Of a stretch of DNA of 7,089 nt, positions 1 through 6,180 are shown piece by piece. A program made the position numbers and the translations under genes. This DNA is from Methanothrix sp. GTDB taxonomy: Archaea; Halobacteriota; Methanosarcinia; Methanotrichales; Methanotrichaceae. How positions within the stretch are numbered: position 1 is the first letter of the stretch; each line of letters starts with the position of its first letter. The stretch covers positions 1 to 7,089 of the forward strand of contig JAQTYS010000138.1 in the NCBI GenBank assembly GCA_028688175.1, given 5' to 3'. Below the pieces are notes generated by a model, which worked only from the letters and a program-made list of their open reading frames with translations, was not told the DNA's origin and did not search any database.

Positions 1-13
1 GCTCTTCCGATCT
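1..13. other. Residual Illumina sequencing adapter (artefact)
   Basis: The bases GCTCTTCCGATCT are exactly the last 13 bases of the Illumina TruSeq universal adapter. They sit at the very end of the window, where untrimmed adapter would be expected. On the minus strand they would add the codons AGA TCG GAA GAG after the alanine at residue 536 of the acetyl-CoA synthetase, where this family normally continues with a Gly/Ser-Gly-His-Arg stretch. The change from conserved to non-homologous sequence falls exactly at the adapter boundary. These bases should not be treated as genomic. Confidence 0.93.
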
Positions 14-1621
14 TGCCACCTTGAGGACATCGTCTCCTCTTCCCAGAGCCCAGACGTATCCGTCCTCATCCACACGAGCCTTGTCTCCGGAGAAATACTT
101 GCCTGGAAAAGCAGCCCAGTAGGTCTCATTGTATGCAGCCGGGTCCTGGTAGACCTCGCGGAGCATGGAAGGCCAGGGCGCTGTCATGATTATGTTGCCG
201 GTACTGCCCGCAGAAACGGCTTTTCCATTATCATCCACTACCTCGACATTGTAGCCGGGCAGAGCAAAGCTGGGCGAGCCCGGCTTGAGCGGAGTTATGG
301 GCAGGGGAGCAATGACCTGAGAGCCTGTCTCGCTCTGGAACCAGGTGTCCATGATGGGCGCAAACCCACCACCGACGTGCTGCCTCCACCAGACAAATGC
401 ATCGGGATTCATAGCCTCGCCTACCGAGCCCATGAGCCGAACGGTGGATAGGTCGTACTTCTGGGGCCAGGAGGGACCCTCGTTCATGAACATCCTGATA
501 GCGGTAGGCGCAGTATAAATCACAGAGACTCCGTAGTCCTCGATGATCTTGAACCACCGGCCGAAGTCGGGATAGTCAGGCGATCCTTCGTACATGATGC
601 TCGTCGCACCCAGGCAGAGTGGCCCGTAGGCGATGTAGCTGTGGCCTGTGATCCATCCGATATCAGCAGTTGACCAGTAGACATCGGTATCCTTGATATC
701 GAAGACCCAGGAGGAGGTAAACGCCGGGCCAATGCTCATACCGGCGTGGGTGTGCACTATGCCGCGCGGCTTTCCACCGGCTCCAGCGGTGTAAAGGATG
801 AAGAGCGGATCGGCACTGTCCATGGGCAAGGTCTCGCAGGAGCCGGACTGGCCAGCCACAAACTCGTCCCACCAGACATCGCGCCCTTCTGTCATCGGCG
901 TTTCCTGGCCGTTTCTCTTTACAACTACTACCTTCTCGATGCACTTCAAACCGGCTATGGCCTCATCAGCCTGGGGCTTGGTGGCAATGGGCTTGCCCCG
1001 GCGGTAGGAGCCGTCACAGGTGACCAGAATCTTGGGCTGGCAGTCCTCCAGCCGGTCACGAACCGCTACCGCGGAAAAGCCGGAGAATACTACTACGTGA
1101 ATGGCGCCCAGCTTCGCACAGGCGAGCATGGCCATCGGCAGTTCCGGGACCATGGGCAGATAAATTCCTACGCGGTCGCCCTTTTTAATTCCCTGAGCCT
1201 TGAGGGCGTTGGCAAATTTGTTGACCTGTTGGGACAGCTCATAGTAGGTGATCTTGCGAACATCGCCTACAGGCTCTCCTACAAAGATATAAGCCAACTT
1301 GTTGCGCCGCCAGGATTTGGCATGCCTGTCCACGGCATTATAGGCTACATTGATCTTGCCGCCCATAAACCACTTGGCAAAGGGGGCTTTCCACTGAAGT
1401 GTCTGCTTGTAGGGCTCGAACCAGTCTGCATAGGTTTGGGCCATCTCATCCCAGAACGATACGTAATTAGCAGAGCACCATTGCCGGAGCTCTCCCTCCG
1501 ACTTGAGGCCCTTTTTCTTCATCCAAGCCATGACATTGGAGTTCTCGACAAGATCTCGGGGTGGATAATACAGACCTTGATTTGCGGTCTGAACTGTTTT
1601 TTCCGATTTTTTATCATCCAT
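14..1621 (-). CDS. acs: Acetyl-CoA synthetase (AMP-forming), C-terminus cut off by the contig edge
   Basis: This enzyme converts acetate, ATP and CoA to acetyl-CoA, AMP and pyrophosphate in the cytoplasm; in Methanothrix-type methanogens this is the first step of acetate use. The frame stays open for 536 codons from ATG at 1621 to the adapter; the family is usually about 650 residues, so the C-terminal lid with the catalytic lysine is missing. Family landmarks in order are the N-terminal FWDEMA and WFEPY region, the P-loop at residues 277-287 (YTAGAGGKPRG), YWSTADIGWITGHSY around 316-330, YTAPTAIR, MGSVGEAMNP, DTWFQSETG at 425-433, and YFSGDKARVDEDGY followed by GRGDDVLKVA. Ile324 and Thr325 fit the acetate pocket. 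Two departures are clear: the P-loop, usually TSG[ST]TGKPKG, is TAGAGGKPRG, and the pocket tryptophan is Phe428. The ATG is preceded by AGGCGAT, a plausible archaeal ribosome site. Family assignment is certain; whether this paralogue is a normal acetate enzyme is not. Confidence 0.95.
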
Positions 1622-1871
1622 TTTAAATCGCCTTACAATATTTGCAACTTTAAAGACATTTGTATCCATATTACATACGGTTTTCTTGATTTAAATTATA
1701 ATGGATATTCAAATGCCATTTAAACACCTAATATGTGTCTTATTCTCAAGATATAAATCTATCTCAACTAAATTATGATTACATATTTTCTAATCATTTA
1801 AATTAGATTCATGACTAAATTATTCGAATTTAAGTAGATTTATTCCTCAGGCTCAAAGACATTTTGAGAGT
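1622..1871. promoter_or_regulatory. AT-rich divergent intergenic region (acs / sulfatase fragment)
   Basis: This spacer of about 250 bases between two divergent genes is strongly AT-rich and shows no convincing coding frame. For the minus-strand acs gene, a possible TATA element lies in the TTATAATTTAAATC stretch (minus strand, about 1689-1703), and AGGCGAT just before the ATG is a likely ribosome site. For the plus-strand sulfatase fragment no convincing TATA box or ribosome site stands out; only a weak GAGAG precedes its first ATG. The exact promoter positions are inference. Confidence 0.4.
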
Positions 1872-2894
1872 ATGCCTCAAAATCTGGGATTTGATGAATT
1901 CTTTGGGATATTGTACCACTTAAACACCTACAGTCTCAGGGAGCGCATCGGCTACGATCCCAATTGGGAATCGCCGGATCCATTCTATGGATTGGTGGAA
2001 GCCAAAAAAGGCGGGGACCTCAAGCTGGTGCAGCCTTTGAACATGACCTCACTGGCATTTGTTGATGAGCAATGCGTAAACAAAGCGGTTGCATACATCA
2101 ATAATCAGACCAACTCCACAGAGCCCTTCTTCATATACCTCCCCCTGGTCAGAACGCACTTTCCCAGTGTTCCCAATCCGAAATTTGCCGGAAAGTCCAG
2201 CAAGGGTCCGTATGGCGATGCGGTAATGGAGACCGACTATCACATCGGCCAGGTTCTCGATGCGCTTGCTGATGCCGGGAAAGACAATAACACGGTAGTG
2301 GTTTTCACAAGCGATAACGGACCGACGCTCGATCAATATCCGGACTGCGGCTACTCGCCATTCCGGGGAGGAATTGGTACAGCCTACGAAGGCGGCGTGC
2401 GCATTCCCTGCATATTCCGCTGGCCGGGATCGATTGTTGCAGGAAGGACATCCAACGAGATTGTCTGCCTCATGGATCTCTTCAGCACCTTTGCGACACT
2501 TGGCGGCGGAAAGATCCCCTCAGATAGGCCGATTGACGGCATAGATCAATCAGCTTTCCTTCTGGGAAGACAGAATAATTCCAACCGAGAATGGGCCGTG
2601 TGGTATATGGGAACAGAGAGCGCGCCAGAGACGCCACCTGCAGCCGTACGCTGGCATCAGTTTAAAATTCATCGCATTGCTTACGACTCATTCCAGGGAC
2701 CGATGAGCGATTACGGCCAGATTCCGGCAGTCTACAACATTGAAATAGATCCAGGTGAGGAGCATAACATTGCTGGTGAGCACGATTTTGTAATAACTGC
2801 ATACCAAAAGATCTATCGAGAACTCGTGGCCAGCATGCGAAAATATCCCAATACTCCGTCGAGGGCATATCCAATAGTGGGAGGCGCAAGCTGA
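1872..2894 (+). CDS. Arylsulfatase-family C-terminal fragment, probably a decayed gene
   Basis: Sulfatases of the alkaline-phosphatase superfamily hydrolyse sulfate esters using a formylglycine made from Cys or Ser in a C/S-x-P-x-R motif. This 340-residue frame starts at MPQNLGFDEFFGILYHLN, which corresponds to a point well inside a normal enzyme of about 500 residues. Missing are the N-terminal metal-binding aspartates, the formylglycine motif and the GK-x-HLG motif. Retained are His96 in RTHFPSVP, the metal-ligand motif TSDNG at 146-150, YEGGVRIPCIFRWPG at 172-186 and YNIEIDPGEEHNIA at 288-301. The usual lysine of RGGKG or RGAKG is Ile168 (RGGIGTAYEGG). The in-frame upstream stop at 1812-1814 and the nearby acs start leave no room for the missing half. 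There is no signal peptide. The frame is otherwise uninterrupted, so decay is recent or the fragment is kept for a non-catalytic reason. The family call is secure; activity is very unlikely. Confidence 0.85.
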   Translation: MPQNLGFDEFFGILYHLNTYSLRERIGYDPNWESPDPFYGLVEAKKGGDLKLVQPLNMTSLAFVDEQCVNKAVAYINNQTNSTEPFFIYLPLVRTHFPSVPNPKFAGKSSKGPYGDAVMETDYHIGQVLDALADAGKDNNTVVVFTSDNGPTLDQYPDCGYSPFRGGIGTAYEGGVRIPCIFRWPGSIVAGRTSNEIVCLMDLFSTFATLGGGKIPSDRPIDGIDQSAFLLGRQNNSNREWAVWYMGTESAPETPPAAVRWHQFKIHRIAYDSFQGPMSDYGQIPAVYNIEIDPGEEHNIAGEHDFVITAYQKIYRELVASMRKYPNTPSRAYPIVGGAS

Positions 2895-2913
2895 TCGAGA
2901 GACCAAATTCATA

Positions 2914-2960
2914 TTTTTTTTTCGTATCAATTTTTTCGGAGCGGCTATCTGGATTTTTTT
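2914..2960 (+). terminator. Triple oligo-T terminator after the sulfatase fragment
   Basis: Three T-tracts follow the stop codon on the plus strand: nine Ts at 2914-2922, six at 2931-2936 and seven at 2954-2960. Archaeal RNA polymerase terminates at oligo-T runs without needing a hairpin, so this cluster is a good candidate terminator for plus-strand transcription. Confidence 0.55.
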
Positions 2961-2972
2961 GGTGGAGCGACG

Positions 2973-3019
2973 CGCGCGGTAAAACGCGCGGACGAGCCTG
3001 GGCGCCCTCAACGCCGGGC
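2973..3019. other. Two adjacent GC-rich hairpins in the convergent spacer
   Basis: The first inverted repeat is CGCGCG at 2973-2978 and CGCGCG at 2985-2990, enclosing the loop GTAAAA. The second pairs GCCTGGGCG (2996-3004) with CGCCGGGC (3012-3019), with one G-T wobble and one bulged G around a seven-base loop. They lie just past the 3' end of the arginine decarboxylase gene, so on the minus strand they could act as its terminator or as a transcript-stabilising 3' structure. No long T-run follows on the minus strand, which weakens the terminator reading. Confidence 0.4.
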
Positions 3020-3039
3020 AGTCTTGGAAATGGGATATC

Positions 3040-5388
3040 TTAGGTAAGGCAATAGATGTGATATTTGCCCTCCTTGTTCTCAACGCCATGAATGTCGTGG
3101 CTAAAGCCTTTGAACTCCTTATCCCACTTTTGCAGGGCGCAAAGGTACTTGATATGAGGTCCATCAGCCGGTCCGATATTCTCCCCGGAGAGCAGCATGG
3201 GAATTCCGGGTGGATAGGGAATAATACCAGTAGCTACTGTTCTATGGGCTATCTTTTTATCATTCAGGGCCAGAAGTTCTGCCCGGCCGTGCACCAGTCT
3301 CTGATAGGCCTGGTTGGGCGTCTTATCCTGCCTGGGTATTTTTGCATAGATCTCTTCCTGAAGACCCATTAAATTCAATTCTTTCACCCTTTTAAACATC
3401 TCCTCTGCTAGATCCTTCAGTCCCATCTTTTCATAGTGGTCCGGGTCGAGCAATACCTTGTCAGGCAGAACCTCTTTTAATGGAGTATTTTTGTTGTAGT
3501 CGTCTCTGAATCTCAAGAGGGCGTTGACCAGAGTGCCCCATTTGCCTTTGGTAATTCCCATCGAGAAGAGGAAGAGGATGGTAAAGTCAGTTGTCTTTTC
3601 CACGACTATACCGCGATTGTCCAGGTAAGAGGTGACCAGCATAGCCGGTATTCTGGTCTCCCCATCCTCCATTAAAGATCCATCCATCCCAATACCCGGG
3701 GTTACTACAGAGACCTTGATGGGATCAAGCATACAGTAGCCTTCCTCCAGATTTTTAAAGCCATGCCATTTGTCTTTAGTATGCAGCACCCAGCATTCCG
3801 GGTTCTCGGCCAGCATCTTGGGGGACACTCTCTCGAAGTCCACGCCTTTTATTTTGTCTGCATTCCAGACATCGAAGAACCATTCTCCACAGTCTTGAGA
3901 ATCCTTGAATATCTTGCGCATGCTCTGGCGGAAAGCAATGGCCTCATCTATCGATTCTCTGGTCAGGGCCTCGCCGCTCTCTCCTGACATCATGGCTGCT
4001 GAGACCTCATTTGAGGCGATAATGGCATATTGAGGTGATGTCGAGGAATGCATCATAAAAGATTCATTGAATCGGTCGTGGGGGATGCTTTTTTTGCCGT
4101 CTCGAACATGAATGAAGGATGCTTGGGAAAGGGCGGCAAGCAGCTTGTGTGTTGAGGTGGTGGTGAATACCGTGGGTGCATTCTTTGTTCTCCTCTTTTC
4201 AAACATGCCGTACCGTTCCTTGTAGAGCGGATTGAAGCGGGCATAGCCGTACCATGCCTCATCGAAATGGATGCGGTCAACGCTATCGCCCAGGATCTCC
4301 AGGACGCGCCTGACATTATAGCACAGGCCGTCGTAGGTGGAGTTGGTGATAATCGCGTGCATTGGCCGCTTATGTCTTGGACTTGCCGTATCTAAAGCAT
4401 CAGCCGATGACGAGATATCCTCATCATTGCACTCCGGTTCGACTACCAGGTTATGGGATAGAATTGATTGCGTGACTGCTTCTTTGCCGATGTTCTCCGG
4501 ATAGATAGGCCCAATCAAGCCCAGGTGGTTTCTGGAGGTCTTCATATAAGCTGGAATTGCGCCGGTCATTATCAGGGCCTGTTCAATGGACTTGTGGCAG
4601 TTCCTGTCCACCAGAACATGATCGCCACGGGTTACGCTTGCCATGAAGACGATGCGGTTTGAGGCTGAGGTGCCATTGGTTACAGTGTAAGATCGGTCTG
4701 CGCCAAAGATCTGGGCCGAATATTTTTCGCTCTCACCTATGGGACCGGAGTGGTCCAGCAAAGATCCCAGCTCGCCCACAGATACGGAGAGATCCGACCG
4801 GAGAAGGTTTTCTCCAAAGTACTGGAAGAAGGCTCTGCCTACGGGCGATTTGAGGAAAGCCGTTCCACCTGTATGGCCGGGGGTATGCCAGGAGTACTCG
4901 GAGACCTTGGCGAAGTCCATGAGGGCTTTGGTAAAGGGCGGCTCTATCTGATCACGGTAACGATTCATGGCTGCCAATACCCGTCCGGCAATGAATGTGG
5001 GTGTGTCTTCCAGCACCCAGACCAGTTCGTCCACCAGCTTCATCACTTCTGCTTCGATCAATGGAGCCTTTCCGCTATCGGACATGAGAAAAACAGGCAA
5101 ATGGCTATTTCTGGAGCGTATTAGCTTGAGCAACTCTCTGGCTTTGTTGTGTGTCTGAGGATCATCATCGTCAAGGCTCCAATCCATGAGAATGCACTGG
5201 ATTGAAGGATCTGAAAGAATTACTGACTTGCCGTCGTCTGCAGAGCCTGATTTGATCACCGTGGCATCTCCCTTTTCAAGTTCATCTACCAGGGCGCGCA
5301 CAGCTCGACCTTCTGCAGTAGGCAAATCGATCTCATCGTCTACTATTAGCACCTTCATTCCCAGTGCCAGATCATTGACTTTTGTCAT
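3040..5388 (-). CDS. adiA: PLP-dependent arginine decarboxylase, AdiA type
   Basis: The protein (782 residues) should convert L-arginine to agmatine and CO2 using pyridoxal phosphate in the cytoplasm. It follows E. coli AdiA (about 755 residues) throughout: a receiver-like wing domain at 11-130, then EYSWHTPGHTGG, DRNCHKSIEQAL, HFDEAWYGYARFNP (cofactor Asp376), STHKLLAALSQASFIHV with the Schiff-base lysine at Lys415, FLFSMGITKGKWGTLVN, and the C-terminal GIIPYPPGIPMLLSGENIG. AdiA has ATHSTHK where this has TTTSTHK. An acidic, Ser-rich insertion at about 317-341 is absent from AdiA. The ATG at 5388 is favoured because GTGAT lies five bases upstream; Met11 (5358) aligns with the E. coli start but has a poorly placed ribosome site. 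The gene stands alone between convergent and divergent neighbours, without the AdiC-type antiporter of enteric acid-resistance systems. Lysine or ornithine as substrate is possible but less likely given the closeness to AdiA. Confidence 0.93.
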   Translation of the reverse strand: MTKVNDLALGMKVLIVDDEIDLPTAEGRAVRALVDELEKGDATVIKSGSADDGKSVILSDPSIQCILMDWSLDDDDPQTHNKARELLKLIRSRNSHLPVFLMSDSGKAPLIEAEVMKLVDELVWVLEDTPTFIAGRVLAAMNRYRDQIEPPFTKALMDFAKVSEYSWHTPGHTGGTAFLKSPVGRAFFQYFGENLLRSDLSVSVGELGSLLDHSGPIGESEKYSAQIFGADRSYTVTNGTSASNRIVFMASVTRGDHVLVDRNCHKSIEQALIMTGAIPAYMKTSRNHLGLIGPIYPENIGKEAVTQSILSHNLVVEPECNDEDISSSADALDTASPRHKRPMHAIITNSTYDGLCYNVRRVLEILGDSVDRIHFDEAWYGYARFNPLYKERYGMFEKRRTKNAPTVFTTTSTHKLLAALSQASFIHVRDGKKSIPHDRFNESFMMHSSTSPQYAIIASNEVSAAMMSGESGEALTRESIDEAIAFRQSMRKIFKDSQDCGEWFFDVWNADKIKGVDFERVSPKMLAENPECWVLHTKDKWHGFKNLEEGYCMLDPIKVSVVTPGIGMDGSLMEDGETRIPAMLVTSYLDNRGIVVEKTTDFTILFLFSMGITKGKWGTLVNALLRFRDDYNKNTPLKEVLPDKVLLDPDHYEKMGLKDLAEEMFKRVKELNLMGLQEEIYAKIPRQDKTPNQAYQRLVHGRAELLALNDKKIAHRTVATGIIPYPPGIPMLLSGENIGPADGPHIKYLCALQKWDKEFKGFSHDIHGVENKEGKYHIYCLT

Positions 5389-5433
5389 CCAATATCACAC
5401 TCAGCAAGTAATATACCAGGGTATTGATCCCTT

Positions 5434-5451
5434 CTATTATTAAATCTTTGT
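5434..5451 (-). promoter_or_regulatory. Candidate BRE/TATA promoter of the arginine decarboxylase gene
   Basis: On the minus strand the sequence reads ACAAAGATTTAATAATAG, an A-rich BRE-like stretch followed by a TATA-like TTTAATAAT. With usual archaeal spacing, transcription would start near 5414, giving a leader of about 26 bases that contains the GTGAT ribosome site. A second AT-rich patch (GGTATATTAC, 5411-5420) is too close to the ATG to serve. Confidence 0.45.
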
Positions 5452-5466
5452 AGAATCATTGACGGG

Positions 5467-5484
5467 CTGTTGTGGCCATAACAG
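5467..5484. promoter_or_regulatory. 18-bp near-perfect palindrome, candidate operator
   Basis: CTGTTGTGGCCATAACAG is a dyad in which eight of nine base pairs match; only the G/T pair at 5472/5479 breaks the symmetry. It lies about 16 bp upstream of the candidate BRE/TATA of the arginine decarboxylase gene and about 90 bp upstream of the promoter of the secreted-protein pair, a typical place for a dimeric regulator. No regulator gene is present in the window. Confidence 0.4.
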
Positions 5485-5570
5485 TGTCTCTATTGGCGTT
5501 ATTTCATAGGGATTTAAAATTTTATCTCAGCATTTCGCTAATAATTTTTTTAAATTAAGATAAGCTATGC

Positions 5571-5588
5571 CAAAATAATTTATACTAA
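5571..5588 (+). promoter_or_regulatory. Candidate BRE/TATA promoter of the secreted-protein operon
   Basis: CAAAATAATTTATACTAA contains an A-rich BRE-like segment followed by TTTATACTA, close to the archaeal TATA consensus. The start site would fall near 5608-5610, leaving a leader of about 20 bases that carries the ribosome site GAGGTTGG at 5619-5626. Confidence 0.55.
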
Positions 5589-5629
5589 TAACACACAATA
5601 AATACATAGATTTGGTGTGAGGTTGGAAT

Positions 5630-6151
5630 ATGAAAAATATTCTGTCTATGGTGGCAGCATCTCTATTATTGTTGATTTCGCTGTCCACCTGTTCCGCCAG
5701 CCTGGCTCAATTTGCCGGTGACTGGAACAACGTCGACCCGAATACGGGGGGAATAACCAAATTAAGCATTGCTCTCTTTGGAGCATCTGCCAATGTTCAT
5801 GTCTGGGGCAAATGTCATCCCACAGACTGCGATTGGGGTGGTGTCAATGCCTTCGCCTTTGCTCCTAACGTATCCTCTGATCCGGTCAGCCAGGCGCAAG
5901 CTCTGATGGCAACATTCATTACTACATTCTCAGAGACTACTCTCTTCATAAGTCCCCAGGGCAGCCGGCTGTCTGTGCAGTCATACACTCGTTTCACAGA
6001 TAACAGCGGCAGAAGCAACTATGAATCCAGCGACCTATTCCAGAAGAGTTCTTCCATTAGTGCTATCGGCACTATCACTGAAATTCAACCCCTGCAAAAG
6101 TACAGCAAGCTGGAAATTCTTCCCATCATGGGCAAGATCGGAGAAAATTGA
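5630..6151 (+). CDS. Secreted WGKCHPTDCDWG-domain protein, short paralogue (function unknown)
   Basis: This 173-residue protein begins with a signal peptide: a Lys near the N-terminus, a hydrophobic core at about 4-19, and possible cleavage after Ala23 or Ala26. The mature part is a single domain, residues 27-139, with FAGDWNNVDPNTGGIT, the strongly conserved WGKCHPTDCDWG at 59-70 and FTDNSGRSNY at 122-131. I recognise this as a motif set found in uncharacterised secreted proteins of many bacteria; no biochemical role is known to me. The alternating hydrophobic pattern suggests a small beta-rich fold, and Cys62, His63 and Cys67 could form a disulfide or bind metal. A tail of about 34 residues unrelated to the paralogue follows. 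GAGGTTGG upstream supports the start. It is the first gene of a likely two-gene operon, with 29 bases to the next ATG. Confidence 0.85.
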   Translation: MKNILSMVAASLLLLISLSTCSASLAQFAGDWNNVDPNTGGITKLSIALFGASANVHVWGKCHPTDCDWGGVNAFAFAPNVSSDPVSQAQALMATFITTFSETTLFISPQGSRLSVQSYTRFTDNSGRSNYESSDLFQKSSSISAIGTITEIQPLQKYSKLEILPIMGKIGEN

Positions 6152-6168
6152 CGAGATAAAATGCTATA

Positions 6169-6176
6169 GAGGTTGG
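6169..6176 (+). promoter_or_regulatory. Ribosome binding site shared by the two paralogues
   Basis: GAGGTTGG followed by AATT precedes the second ATG, and the same GAGGTTGG followed by AAT precedes the first gene (5619-5626). The conserved leader fixes both start codons and suggests that the duplication copied the translation signal along with the coding region. Confidence 0.6.
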
Positions 6177-6180
6177 AATT

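Noticed and set aside
746..1723. Long plus-strand open frame of 325 codons
   Set aside because: It is antisense to the acetyl-CoA synthetase gene, whose minus-strand frame shows every family motif. The plus-strand product has no recognisable domain and runs into AT-rich intergenic DNA.
1720..1931. Repeated string TTAAACACCTA at about 1720-1730 and 1922-1932
   Set aside because: The second copy lies in the conserved coding part of the sulfatase (HLNTY). An 11-base match in AT-rich DNA is within chance, and no longer repeat surrounds it.
2688..3164. Minus-strand frame of 158 codons across the convergent spacer
   Set aside because: It overlaps the ends of two well-supported genes in other frames, has no ribosome site or recognisable motif, and its residues look like random translation of the hairpin region.
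5508..5560. AT-rich near-palindrome around GATTTAAAATTTTATC
   Set aside because: Symmetry is weak and expected by chance in sequence made almost wholly of A and T.
5630..5720. Possible lipoprotein signal in the first secreted protein
   Set aside because: The residues before Cys21 are Leu-Ser-Thr, and Thr at position -1 does not fit a lipobox. Ordinary signal-peptide cleavage after Ala23 or Ala26 is more likely.
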